DNA of 64,000 nucleotides from Diphasiastrum complanatum (taxonomy: Eukaryota; Streptophyta; Lycopodiopsida; Lycopodiales; Lycopodiaceae). Under the pieces are notes generated by a model. It had not been told where the DNA came from. It did not search any database and saw only the letters and a program-made list of their open reading frames with translations. Below, piece by piece: positions 46,549-57,859 of this stretch (positions are counted from its first letter, which is position 1; each line of letters starts with the position of its first letter). Position numbers and translations under genes: made by a program. The stretch is from the NCBI GenBank assembly GCA_029204225.1, contig CM055113.1, forward strand, positions 21,225,798 through 21,289,797, read 5' to 3'.

Positions 46549-47249
46549 TGTTTAGGATGCGGAAGCATGCATTATTCTGTAACTATCGCGTTTTTTGCAA
46601 AAATGCGAAAAATGCAAAGTATGTGAAATTTAGTGTATTTTACACATCTAAGCTCATTTCTGCAATGGTCGCATTTTTCAGAAAAGCGAAAAATGCGCAA
46701 TAGATGAAGCTACGTGTAGTTTTGCACGTTTTAACTGTAGTAGAAAATATGCAAAAACGCTGAAGAGAGAGAATGTCGAAAAAGTTTTTTTTCACGCTAA
46801 GTTTTTGCACACTACGAATCTATAGTTAACTTTTGATTGCCAAGTCAATATGATCCATTCATCAGAACAACAGTATACACGTAAACAATACTATCATTCA
46901 TGCATACACAACAGAAAAACTAATAGAAAGATCTATTGCTTTATAAATCTCTTTTGGATAAGAGCTTACAGTCTGCCGCTTATCAGCGTGCTAGTTTTTG
47001 TTTTCTATTCTATAGCTGTATCAGCTTCTCTTCTATCTCACTCTCCCCTATTCTCTCTCTCTCATTCTTTGCACTACGTTTGCACAAACTTATATTTTGT
47101 CCTTCTTCTAGGCTTTTCTTGTAAAAGTACTAGCCGCGTTTTAGCACCTGATTAGTTACGGTTGTCTGATTCTATTGTACTTGCGGGATCTGATTCGTCC
47201 CACGTGGAGGTATCCAGGGATGAAGGAAAGTGAAGTTCATTTTCCAACA
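46508..47249 (-). repeat. 5' LTR of copia at 40404-47249
   Basis: 742 bp, from TGGAGCAAACTG to CATTTTCCAACA on the plus strand. Immediately to its left GCCCTGATACCA (46495-46506) is the primer binding site on the minus strand. Contains arms GCATTTTTC / GAAAAATGC at about 46671-46697 that could pair. Confidence 0.9.
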
Positions 47250-47396
47250 GAGGTGTCATAGACAACCGTAAAAGGTGTAGTTGTAATCGTTGTGGAAGTT
47301 GTAATGAGGATGATGATTGATGAACACGAATTAATACTTTTGATAGCTGATAATGTAGGAGTCAATGACATCCATTCTATTACCTTCTTGAGATGT

Positions 47397-47797
47397 CATA
47401 GACAACTATGGAAGGCATAGACGTTATCGCTATGATGATAATTGTAGTGTGTTATCAGAACAAGGAAGAGTGAGTAAAATCAGATAATTCAAGACATGAT
47501 AATGTGAAAGAAAATTTCTACCTTATGCTTCAATAAAATGATTTGAGTACATTGATTCTTTATGAATCTGGTGTGGATGATAAGCTAGAATACAGATCAC
47601 TACAATGTCTTTCATGAAATAGCTTACGATTATACGTAGCACTATGCGTCTCACACTACTTTGCACACTAAAAACTCTCTTGTGATCACTTCTCAACAAT
47701 CATTCTCTGGCTCTCTCTACACCTCACAACATGCATCGTCTCAACACTGATTGAACGTTTTGATATTGATGTTTAGTCACTATTTAATGACAAACTA
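47397..47797. repeat. Right copy of outer direct repeat
   Basis: Same orientation as 39567-39960, from GGCATAGACGTTATCGCTAT to TTTAGTCACTATTTAATGAC. About a tenth of positions differ by eye. Confidence 0.75.
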
Positions 47798-47844
47798 TGT
47801 TGGGTTTCTATGAAGGAGCAGTTGTTTAGGAAATTATTTTATCA

Positions 47845-48222
47845 GCCTGATACCACTCTTGCTGAATACGATATCCAGTCAAGAGAAAACTCAACATTAA
47901 GTCATGACAAGATCTTTACCAAATGTTGATTCAGACTATCAGTTAGATTGACCAAAGGAATATCTTTGTAGGTGTCAAAGACAACCATGAAGGTAGCGAA
48001 ACAGTTAGGCATCTATGATAGTCATGCTCCCTTTGAGTTAGATACTCCGAATGAGTTGTGGAACAAGTATCAATACTAGAGAAAGAAATTATCAGAAAGC
48101 ATTTGTCAATGCAAACACGCATAAAGAAAAATAGAGAATCTGTGTTTAGCTGTTGTAAATACAACGATCCTGTGCCCGAGAATGGTTCACAGTAATAGCG
48201 CACTATATGTGTTGTGATCTTA
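47845..48222 (-). repeat. Copia-type LTR fragment with primer site
   Basis: GCCTGATACCA at 47845-47855 is a primer binding site on the minus strand; the LTR end would be TG at 47860. The part 47962-48222 is the inverted counterpart of 11403-11660. No gag follows, because the outer direct repeat begins at 47797. Confidence 0.55.
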
Positions 48223-48559
48223 CTATGCATCTCAAAATTCATAGCCAATATTTTGCATGAACATTTTCAAAGGTGTAATGAAGCTATCTTAAAGCTGTCA
48301 TGGAGTTTGGTTAGGATTGGACACCATTAGGGAGCTCAAAACATCAAAACATAGTGTATTTCTGGGGACTTTTGGGCATGAATACCTATCAAATGGGGGT
48401 CTGAACCTATTGGTTCTCATTACAAGCTTAAAGATATGATAGATTGCATCTGTTTTGAGCCATCATGCATCCAATTTGGATAGGTGAGAATTAGACACCA
48501 TCATGTTGAAGTTTTGCTTTTGAAGGAGGCCAAAAATGCATTTTTTGCATGATCCGAGC

Positions 48560-49087
48560 TTATGACTGCTTGCTGGACCTGATAGAAGCTTCTATGCCTC
48601 TCCAATGAGCATTAATGGAGTGCTTCACACGATCATCATATCCTAGGAATATACACTTGATAGCTTTAACATCAAGCTTTGGTATGGCAATGGTAGGACT
48701 TCTATTTTGAAGATAGACTACCATACTGCATGCTTCTGACCAAAAATCTTTTGGTGGTTTCATCTCAGCTAGCATAGACCTGGCACTTTCCACAATCGTA
48801 CGATTCTTGCGCTCAGCTAGACTAGGAGTATGAGCTTGCATAAATTGTCTTTTAATCCCACATTGATCACAAAGATCATTGAAGTCATTAGACTTGTACT
48901 CACCTCCACTATCTGATCTTAGGACTTTGATCTCCCTACTTGTCTGATTTTCGACCAATGCTTTGAAGCTCTTGAAATTGTCAAATGCATCCGATTTCTT
49001 CTTCAAGAAGTAGATCCACGTCTTACGTAACATATCATCAATAAAGGTCATGAAATAGAAGGCTTTACCTAAGGACATGGTACTCAT
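48560..49087 (-). pseudogene. Copia integrase core, shortened
   Basis: Shows TFIDDMLRKTWIYFLKKKSD, LRSDSGGEYKSNDFNDLCDQ, a degraded 'TPQQNGVAERKNR' block (HTPSLAERKNRTIVESARSM) and FWSEACSMVVYLQNRSP. Catalytic residues around DD.. D and E are partly visible. After NRSPTIAIPKLD the frame jumps to VKAIKCIFLGYDD, so the block with 'HL.VFGC' has been lost in frame. Open for 175 codons. Confidence 0.85.
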
Positions 49088-49147
49088 AGGCCCGATAAAT
49101 CTGTGTGGATTAAATCCAGGATGTTCTTTGCTCTTGCAACACCACCT

Positions 49148-49836
49148 TTATTGAACTTCTCTCGATGCTGCTTCCCATATACACATGATTCGCACATCGA
49201 TTTCAAGTGCCATCTCCAATTTTCTCATCAAACTGAGGCTTCCTAAGTTCAAGTGACCAAGCCTCTTATGCCACAACTCAGTTTGCGATGGAATGGACAA
49301 TACGAGTCCATGTTCATGCCCCTTGATTGTAGCATTCAACCTGCACAATTTTGTATTGGGATCCCTTACTCCATTCGCAATAACTCTGAACTTCTGGTTC
49401 ACATCCTTCACAAAGCAATGATCATGGGCAAATTCTACTTTCAACTTTTGATCAGTAATGAGCTCCAATAGAAAATAGATTTTTCTTCAAACCTGGTACA
49501 TATGCCATCAAGTAGTTGGATTGAAACGGTGCTTATCCCCTTGATCTTGCACACATCACCATTTGCTTGTGAAACGGATGTTCCATTATCCAACACTTTC
49601 AAGCTACTGAACCAATTCTTGTTACCTGTCATGTGTCTTGTGGCTCCCGAGTCAATATACCATGCTTGATCATCTTGATTCGCTTCATTTGGTGGTCTTC
49701 TCTCATCACCTGTGACGACTTCCCACACGTCTTTTTCCATCAGTATGCTTCTCATTTTGAATTTCCACACTACATAGTTGGAAATCCCATCCAATTTGCT
49801 ACTTTCACTCAAAATGGACTCTCCCATGGTTGTCAT
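49148..49836 (-). pseudogene. Copia gag N-terminus fused to protease and pre-integrase
   Basis: The start at 49836 gives MTTMGESILSESSKLDGISN then YVVWKFKMRSILMEKDVW, a copia gag N-terminus. After ERRPPNEANQDDQ the same frame continues with AWYIDSGATRHMTGNKNWF, the copia protease with an intact D-S-G. About 200 residues of gag, including the zinc knuckle, are thus missing without loss of frame. After a frameshift near 49450 the pre-integrase domain follows (FRVIANGVRD, ELWHKRLGHLNLGSLS). The gag-protease junction is unlikely to be functional. Confidence 0.85.
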
Positions 49837-49839
49837 CGC

Positions 49840-51014
49840 AAAACTGCTTAAAATTTCTGCCGTAGGCTAAAAGCAGTATGCTGAGGCTAACTGTGATGTC
49901 AAAAGTTGAAAATAATGACCTGCACTTTTTCCCTTACCAGGCCACTTCCGCTTTTCCACCAAATTGAAAGCCAAATCGGCGTCGCCTTCCGAAATGCGCT
50001 CAGTCATCAACTCCCAATTATGTGTCCAACGGAATGGTGAAGTCACTTTTGGCACACTCCGAACACTTTCTCCGTTGCAATCACTCTGTTTTGTTGTATT
50101 GTACTTGCGAGTACAGTCTGGGTGCCCTTCGTTTGGGGGTTATAGCCTTTCGTTTGGGTCAAAACGGACAAAGGACCCAAAAATAGGGATTTTTCTTGTT
50201 TTTGAATTGTTTTTTTACCTTGAAGAAACTTCAAACTTCACTTGTGAAGGGACCCAACTCCAATTTCAGTATGAAATTTTTTAAAGAAAATGAAATGCCC
50301 CTTGAACTTCTATGCCCTTCGAGCCCACTTCACTTAAATCCAACGATGGGTTTCAATCCAACGGCCCTCCTTGTACACAATCCCCACCATGGATGTGCAC
50401 AATCTCCTCAATCTGATGGTTCTGAACACTTTTGTGCCCGTGACCTCCTCCCTCTCTCTCTCTTCCACGAGTTGTAGCTATGGCTGCCCTCAGAGAATCA
50501 AACTAGCACCCTCACGCTTCCACGGCCAGCCACGATCTTCTCAGGTCTGATTTGCACTGCTAGGGTGTCCTCCTCTGGAACCTCACAGCTTCCAAAAAGG
50601 TTCAGAATGGAGAGAAATCCGCTTTCTTGAGCTTTCAAAAAACTACTCTTGGCTTCCTATTCATAGTCTTCTGACATGCTTATCCTCTTCCTCTGAGATC
50701 GCCCTACTGTTGGAAAGCTGATGCTTCAATCCGTTTGTCAAACAGTGTCCAATTGAATGCACACTGACTGGAAACACCAAGTATCCTTCTTTCAGAATTT
50801 CAAAATTCCGTTTGCTGAGGTTCTGATTCAGCTGACAACTCTTGTCTCTGAATCCTCACACAGTCTCAAGCTCACCAAGCTTCTATGTGCTAAACTCTCT
50901 GCCCCAGTGCTTCTCCTTCCGTCTTCAACCCGCCGTAAACCCCGAACTCTCAAAAGACAGTTCTTCCGAAGCTCTCTTCAATGACGATGTTGTACTGTGT
51001 ACACTCCCTGTACG
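49840..51014 (-). other. Leader of the second copia; non-coding
   Basis: Sequence between primer site and gag start. No convincing frame; unusually long for a copia leader, so it may include an insertion. Contains the close repeats CCTTCGTTTGG / CCTTTCGTTTGGG near 50128-50155. Confidence 0.45.
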
Positions 51015-51028
51015 GCTCCGATACCAAC

Positions 51029-51295
51029 TTAGAATTTGCTTTGAATAGGAACACAGATCATGCTACACAGTAACATAGACAAAAAACACTCTCCACACCA
51101 AGCTCACGTAGCAATTGTACTCAAAATGAAATTACACTGTACATATAGTTGTTCACTCAGGCAACCCATGCATGACCCAGGTTGTCGTTGGCAGGATGCG
51201 TGTCCCGTCGACTTGCCTCGTGGCGAGGCCAACTGATCCTTGTCAACTGATAGAACCTGCAATACAGTAACACAGTGATTCTACTTTAATTCTAA
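51029..51295 (-). repeat. 5' LTR of second copia
   Basis: 267 bp with perfect inverted ends TTAGAAT ... ATTCTAA in place of the usual TG...CA. Primer site directly adjacent. Confidence 0.7.
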
Positions 51296-51296
51296 C

Positions 51297-52460
51297 TGTT
51301 TTGGATGTATTTTCTCTCGAACAAAATGAAATTGAATTCCGATATGTTTAGCTTTAGAATGAAATTTAGGATTGAGAATAAGTTGAATGCATCTGATATT
51401 ATCGTAGAATGTGTGTACAGTTTAAATGCATACAAATGCACGATCTTTCTAAAACGATACTCTGAAATAGAGAGGAGGATCAAAGAATTGTGCTCTGATT
51501 GAATGTCTGATCGATTTATCATCAATTCATCATCTTTCAGAGTGATCTGTTATTGAATATTTATACATGGTAGCAGTACAATCATGAGAATGCTTAATAG
51601 ATAGATTTACAATCTGGATAAAGGCACTACGTGTTGTTAGTAGTCACTATTGGACAAAATCTATTCTGATGGAGATTCTGCAAAAATCATGGGAGTGTGA
51701 AGATGGATGGTCGACTCAATAGTCAACGGTCAGATCGACAATTGATGTCAACTTTAGCAGCTTCGACGATTGTCGAGTCGAGTGTCTTTGATGGGTTCGG
51801 ATCAGAGCGGATTTGACAATTGTCAATTGGATTTTTGTCAAACTGATATATGTTTGCGATTTCCATGTATTTCTACAAACTATTCAAAAACACATATATT
51901 TATGCAGAGTATGCAACTGTACAAGTATTTACAACGAATGAATGGATCTAGATTAATTAAAAGATTAGGGATGGAGAGGATAGGAATCCAACGCCCCCCT
52001 TAATCTGGATCCTTGAATGCCTTGATTTTCAAATTCATGATAGTATAGAAACTCTTGTGTGTAATGCTTTTGTAAACATATCGCTGCCATGGACTGGGAT
52101 CTGAAAACCTGCAAACTCACCTCCTTGTTGAGTATCATGCTTTTTATATAGTGGTACGTAATCTAGATATGCTTGCTCCTAGAGTAAAATCTAGGATTGG
52201 TCGATAATGCTATAGCACTCTGATTGTTGCACCGAATGATTGTTGGATCAGTTTTCTGAGACCAATGTCAGACAATAGATTCCTCAATCAAATTGTCTCT
52301 TTAGTAGCTTGAAAGATTGCAACGTATTCTGACTCAGTCAAAGACATTGCGATGGAGGTCTGCTTTCGACCGTTTTAGGATACTAGACCATTATTAAATA
52401 TGAAGACAAATCCAAAATCAGTACCTTTGCCGAGTAATATAGAGAAGCCCTTTGTTTCTA
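51297..52460 (-). mobile_element. Third copia remnant: 3' LTR and RNase H end
   Basis: LTR 51297-51993 (TGTTTTGGATG to ATCCAACG), then CCCCCCTTAATCTGGATCC (51994-52012), which matches the polypurine tract region of the element at 1882. To its right minus-strand RNase H sequence runs to about 52460 with the same phrases as 1900-2300 (GCTCCTAGAGTAAAATCTAGG, AGACAATAGATT, ATTCTGACTCAGT). It is the same copia family as 1271-4491. Many frameshifts. Confidence 0.75.
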
Positions 52461-53209
52461 TCTCTATGGATTTGGATTCTGAGACAATAACGTGCTTCTC
52501 CCAGATCTGTCATCTCAACTTCTTGGGATAGCATTCTCTTATGTCATGCCCACGACTGGTCTTGGGTAGTGTGTCCACGCTAGGGATCAGTAGACCAACA
52601 GCCCATAAGTTCATTGTGACTATAATGGAATTGGGGCCCTTTTGTGTATAAGGTCATAATTAATGGCTGTAGGCCTAAACTCATGATGGTGGATTTGTAT
52701 GGGTCTATCAGTGAGTCATTGGAGAACTGGATGACGTGGCCTAGTATAATGATCGCCAAGTGAAGATCTTCAAGAATCCTGTCACATGCAAACCAAAAGG
52801 ACACTTGTGGAGCATAAACCACCCAACCAAACGAAAAAGGCTAGTCATTACCCTAACCACTTCGCCCCCAAGCCACAATGAATGAATACAAGAGAGGAGA
52901 GGATTCTAGCTCATGAATATGAAATTCCAATAGGGATATGGGCGAGTTTCCATAGTATATATTCTCTCCAAGAGGAGAGTATTCCTCTTAGGATCCCTAT
53001 GCAACCTATAATAAGCTATTGATCTCCTATTCCTGCATTATAGCAGTCAAAGACCATGCAAGTGCTCTTATGTCCAATTATAGGTCTGGGCCCTCATATG
53101 ATTATGAACTACTTTACCGACTAGCCCGAAATGACGAGGCATAACTAATAATTATATACATTGGAGTGACCGGCTATCCATGTTAGGAATTATTCCGAAT
53201 CTCTCATAC
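52461..53209. other. No recognisable gene
   Basis: Non-coding, perhaps decayed copia RT at the left edge. No frame or LTR ends recognised. Confidence 0.4.
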
Positions 53210-53600
53210 TGGACATGGACATAAGCACTCAGAGATAGAACGATTTCTTAATTGTTTATCTCTGGTTCTGAGTACCTTTTCAGGTTCCAAAGGAACACTA
53301 AGCGATAAGTCCTCCAAATGGTTTCTGGATCTTAGAAGACTTTGTCTAACATTTATCGAAGATCTAGGTTGAAAACCATATACTAGCATAAGCGGACTAT
53401 AACCTATAAATGTAATTGGTCATGCCACCACGATGAAGCTTTCCCCCGGAAGAACATAATTACACTCTCAATTAACCTTGTTAATTTCCAACTTCAAATT
53501 TTCTTTACCTAGCATCTCAATGACTTGAGTTGTGCCCTCGTTTTGAGCAGAAGTTCATAACATGTCCAGGCTTACTACAGTGAAAACACACATTCGTTTT
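53210..53600 (-). pseudogene. Gypsy fragment: gag zinc knuckle and integrase scrap
   Basis: On the minus strand at 53598-53551 is a zinc knuckle NVCFHCSKPGHVMNFC (CX2CX4HX4C). Only about 150 bases further, at 53400-53250, is a gypsy integrase phrase YGFQPRSSINVRQSLLRSRN with HLEDLS. Protease, RT and RNase H are missing between them. The orientation is opposite to the RT that starts 40 bases to the right. Confidence 0.75.
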
Positions 53601-53639
53601 TCTAGTCTTTTTCCGGGATATAACAGTTTTCTCAGAAAG

Positions 53640-54950
53640 AAGAGATAGAGATTACTAAGCAAATTGAAAATCATTTGAAGATGGGTCACATTCAGCCAAG
53701 TAAGCCACCATGGGGTGCTCATGTTCTTCTGAAAGCGAAGAAAGATGGAGGCTTCCGGATGTGTGTTAATTACATGGGGTTGAATAAGATAACTATAAAG
53801 AATAAATATCCCTTGCCTCATATGGATGACCTGGTAGATCAATTAGGTGGAGCTAAATACTTCACAAAAATAGATCTGAGAACTGGATATCATCATATTA
53901 GTATTCATCCGAGTGATGTGCAAAAGACTAGCTTTCAAATGAGATTTGGTCATTATGAATTTCTTGTTTTTCCTTTTGGGTTGACGAATGCACCGGCTAC
54001 GTTGCAGCAGATGATGAATGATCTTTTTCGTCCATATATGGGAAAGTGTGTGGTTGTATTCTTAGATGATATTCTCATCTATAGTAGAACACTTAAGGAA
54101 CGTTTGAGTCATCTTAAGATTGTCTTAGATATAATCAGACGAGAGAAACTATATTTCAAAGAATCTAAATGTGAGTTCTTTAAGCATGAGTTGTTGTACC
54201 TCGGTCATAGGTCACTCGTAGTGGCTTGAAGATAGATGAGAGTAAGGTGGTCAAGACTGTGCTTGAGTGGCCGATACCAAAGACGGTTAGAGAAGTTAAA
54301 TCTTTTCTCGATTTTACAGTTTTCTTTTGAAAGTCAATTGAAGATTATGCGAAGGGAGCAGGGCTTTTAAATAATATGACTAAAGGCAAAGGTAGAAACA
54401 CGAAAAAGAGAGGTCAACCTAGTCCACCTATTGAGTGGAATGATGAATTGAACCAATGCTTTGAGAAGCTCAAGCAAATGGTTTTCTTCAGCTCATGTTT
54501 TACAAATTGCGGATCCAGATGTACCTTAAGTCGTGCAAACTGACGCAAATGATTCAATGATAGGAGCAATTCTTCTACAGAATGATAGGCCGATAGCGTA
54601 TGAAAGCAAGAAACTCAAAGGACCTTAGTTGTGTTATACAACTCAGGAGAAGGAGTTATTTGATGTGGTACATGCACTTAAAACCTGGAGGCATTACCTT
54701 TATGGTAGTGAGTTTATAGTGTATACAGATCACCAGCCTCTAAAGTACTTTTGTAATCAGAATAATCTGAGTGGTCATAAAGCATGTTGAGCCGAGCTTA
54801 TGCAAGAATTTGATCATGAGATACGATATGTCAAGGCAGCTCTAACCAAGTTGTGGATGCGCTTAGTCAGAATGGTAAATTAAATGAACTTTCATTTACC
54901 CAGATTTCCACTGATCTATATCTTTCATTGAGAGGGAGGTGTGAATCAGA
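53640..54950 (+). pseudogene. Ty3/gypsy reverse transcriptase and RNase H
   Basis: A 184-codon open segment (53675-54229) has the full RT finger and palm: KMGHIQPSKPPWGAHVLLKA, FRMCVNYMGLNKITIKNKYP, YFTKIDLRTGYHHISIHPSD, FGHYEFLVFPFGLTNAPATL and the catalytic VVVFLDDILIYS. After a frameshift near 54225 come IDESKVVKTVLEWP, then RNase H with QTDANDSMIGAILLQ, DRPIAYESKKLK and VVHALKTWRHYLYGSEFIVY, TDHQPLKY. Stops at about 54625 (TAG) and 54790 (TGA) and several frameshifts disable it. Confidence 0.93.
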
Positions 54951-54959
54951 TTCTCATTT

Positions 54960-55615
54960 TGGTCCCATTTGAGAGATTGTTGAGATAGGAAAAAATGAGA
55001 ATGGAATAGAGATTTACTCATAGAGGTCTCAAGTTAAGCCCCGATGTGCATGACCTGGTCTGTTTGGGGGAGGGCGCAATGAACAACGAGGCCTAGCACC
55101 CCACTTTAGGGCACTGGCCACATTCGGTGCCCAATGCTCCAAAGGGGGCACCTAGCCCCATGTGCTCATGAAAAAAAAAAGAAATGGCGCATTGGCGCCA
55201 TGCCCCAGCGTGCCCCCTCTTAACCTAGCGGCCTAGAGGGGGACCCAGCCCCACACCATGCGCCCAAGGTGGCAAGGGCCGGGGCCCCAATGTGCACGGC
55301 CCCCCTCCCCCCCTCTCGTCTTTAACCTCAAAATTTCAAACTTTATTTTGTATTGAACTCCCCGTTTAAGACATTAATCTTCCCCATTCTCTTCTTTAAC
55401 ATCAAAATTTTAAAATTTATTTTGGATGGGAATCTCCCCTTTTAAACATTAATCTTAGACATGTCAAAGTATCATCTCACATCATCCAAGGTAAAAAAGT
55501 TTGCCTTTAATTTATTTAATATCACTAAATGTTCAATTTCTTTTTAACTATATATTATTTGGCTGTACAACTCGGGCAGCCTATGTGGCAATCCTTAAAG
55601 GGTCTTTTTTGGATT
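54960..55615. other. Insertion between RNase H and integrase; part GC-rich
   Basis: Non-coding. 55040-55330 is C/G-rich with GCACCCCACTTTAGGGCAC and ATGGCGCATTGGCGCCATGC palindrome-like sequence. It is followed by a roughly 70-bp direct repeat (55319-55461: TCTTTAAC(C/A)TCAAAATTT ... GACATTAATCTT / AACATTAATCTT). It replaces the RNase H-integrase linker, so it is probably a later insertion; no element type recognised. Confidence 0.5.
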
Positions 55616-56290
55616 CTAAACTCCCATAATGTTCATACCGGTTAAGTCAACTGCTAAGGCTTCGGATTTAGCCTAGATCTTTGTGGAAAGATTATTCAAG
55701 CTTTATGGATTGCCAAGTGATCTAGTTAGTGATAGAGATCCTAAATTTTACAGGTCACTTTTGGTCAACTGTATTCCATAAGCTAGAAACCTTGCTTAGT
55801 TTTAGTTTTGCTGATTATCTTTAATCAGATGGCCAAACTAAGAGAACTAATCAGACTATGGAAGATATATTGAGAACATATGTGTCTCACATGCAATCTC
55901 AGTGGGAAGATTATGTTTCTTTGATTGAGTTTACTTACAATAGTAGAAAACAGTTATAGTCTGTTTATGCTAATGTACGGTTTTCAATCTAGATCTCCGG
56001 TAAATGTGGAGACAAGTCTGTTAAGGTCCAGAAAGTTGCGGATTTCTTGCATGATATGCATGAAATGTTGCAAGTGGCCCGTGATTGTATCCGAAGTGCT
56101 TAAGATAGAGCTAAGCACTATGCTGATCTTAAGAGGTCTCCCAAATATTTTAAAGCTCATGACTGGGTGGTATATCTTAGAATACCTAAATATTCTAAGA
56201 CTATGCGTAGGAGGAAGCATTATAAATTCTCTACCAGATATTGTGGACCATTTCGACTATTCATTTTTAATCTTCATCCGCTACATTATC
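55616..56290 (+). pseudogene. Ty3/gypsy integrase, heavily decayed
   Basis: Continuation of the plus-strand element. Recognisable in shifting frames: RLFKLYGLPSDLVSDRDPKF near 55685-55750, a degraded 'DGQT.R.NQ' block near 55830, FMLMYGFQSRSPVN near 55965, and RIPKYSKTMRRRKHYKFSTR-YCGPF near 56185-56255, the GPF/Y module. No chromodomain or LTR follows. Confidence 0.8.
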
Positions 56291-57690
56291 TAACTCTACA
56301 GTTTTATGCATATTTTTACATAGTCTGCAAAAATACTCGGAAATCGCTCAATTTCTAGGAAGTACTAATTGGATGGATGCCAGCTCACTATGGCCAACTG
56401 CCCATTAAGATGTGCAACCTAATTAGATGTGCTACTAGACTAGCCGCATTTTGCTTAGTATAATTAGCTGATCATACTTCTATTATTTCTAATGCTTTTC
56501 AAAGTATTCATAGAATCAAGTAGTTTTGCTACTAGCGCTTACTACTTATCAGCGGAAGGGCAAATTCAGGCAAAGATTTTCAGTTACTCAAAGATAACTT
56601 AGAATATGTGGTTTCTATCGGCAATTGTCTTGTGCTCATCATCATCTATTTCATGCTGAATTAATCTATCCTTTATTGCGTTCAGTATTATATTAGAATT
56701 TATGCACCTCTGTGATAGTTTTGTGGCTGATAAATCTCATATTGCTTTTGTTTGATAATTCATTGTTTGGCTACATAATCATTATAGTACTTACGATTTC
56801 AAAGTTAGTTACTATAAGATTGAATGTGACTTCAACTACAAGAGGACGGGTGATTTCCAAGGCTTTTTTTGAGCATTGTTTTGAAAGATAGTTTTTAAAA
56901 TGAGTCGCGGGGGGATCAGATTGCTCGAACCTTGGGTCCGATTTTTGGCCTCAGTATAAGCCTACCAAATTTGAGCTTGTTTTTGAAACATTTATAGAGA
57001 AGCTTATAGAGAGGCATATAGAGAGAGTTATAAAGAGGGTTATAAAGATGGTCAAGGTGGCAAGAGGCATTCCAGGACACTCTATTAACCGAGGGTAATA
57101 CCGAGACTGATGAAAAAAAGGCCCCTTGGTATAAACCACGGTATAAAACATAATTTAAATGGATCTCACTATTGGAATTTGTTACCTATCAACACATTGA
57201 ATTCCATTTTTTATCAACATTGGTTGCCATATGCACAAGTGAATAAAGAAATTTATGTATCACAAAAAAATGATGACCACAAATTGTGTACTCACATGTG
57301 TCAACTATTTGTTTGATGTTAACTAGTCAATTAACAAAGTGTAATCGCATTTGTGAGCAATATGATTAATATTACAATGAGTTGAAATACATCATACTAT
57401 CTTACTTATTCATTTGGTGGTTCATTGTTATCATTTATCGCGTCATCATGCAACAAATCCACCAAACCAAATGAGTCTATCTCTAAATGTACCCAAATAT
57501 CTCCTATAGCTTCATCATTAATAAGCTAATTTTCAAAAGCTCAACATTAGCTTGTTGCACATGATCATCCTCCAAAAATGTGTCATCGAATCCATCATCA
57601 CGATCTTGTTCATGAGGTGCATCAGTTGGCAGCACCATGTCCTCCGTGACATCTCTATCTTTGTAGTGGGTTTCTTTCCTTGCCTATCGT
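56291..57690. other. No recognisable gene
   Basis: Non-coding. A short imperfect repeat of (A)TATAGAGAG / TATAAAGAGGG lies at 56990-57045. The minus strand at 57480-57720 could encode an acidic stretch resembling hAT transposase tails, but the evidence is too thin to call. Confidence 0.4.
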
Positions 57691-57859
57691 GAATCCAAGA
57701 TCTAGTCAATCTAGCATCAAAGAGACAAAGTTAGTTGTCACGCGTAGGTTTGTTCCCATGAGAGCGATAGTATAGTTCAGATTTCAGCATGAATGGAAGA
57801 TCCAAATCTAACTCTAACATCCATTAGCCCTAACCATTAACACTACACATCCATTAACA

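Larger units (their letters stand above)
40404..47249 (-). mobile_element. Ty1/copia lacking RT-RNase H, with nested insert
   Basis: A perfect 5-bp target duplication GAGGT (40399-40403 and 47250-47254) frames an element with TG...CA ends. The 5' LTR (46508-47249) is full length. The 3' LTR is cut to its last 240 bases (40404 to about 40645) and joins directly to integrase coding sequence, so RT, RNase H, polypurine tract and most of the 3' LTR were lost in one deletion. On the minus strand gag, two zinc knuckles, a 4-kb non-coding insert, then pre-integrase and integrase follow. It is non-autonomous. Confidence 0.9.
48560..51295 (-). mobile_element. Second copia remnant: 5' LTR, fused gag-protease, integrase
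   Basis: The LTR is 51029-51295 (TTAGAATTTGC to TTAATTCTAA) with primer site GCTCCGATACCAA at 51015-51027. After about 1.2 kb of non-coding leader, minus-strand coding runs from 49836 to 48560. RT, RNase H and the 3' LTR are absent on the left, where the next sequence is unassigned. Confidence 0.75.

Noticed and set aside
57480-57720. Minus-strand acidic segment resembling a hAT transposase tail
   Set aside because: Only a short acidic stretch; no DUF659 or dimerisation block nearby.
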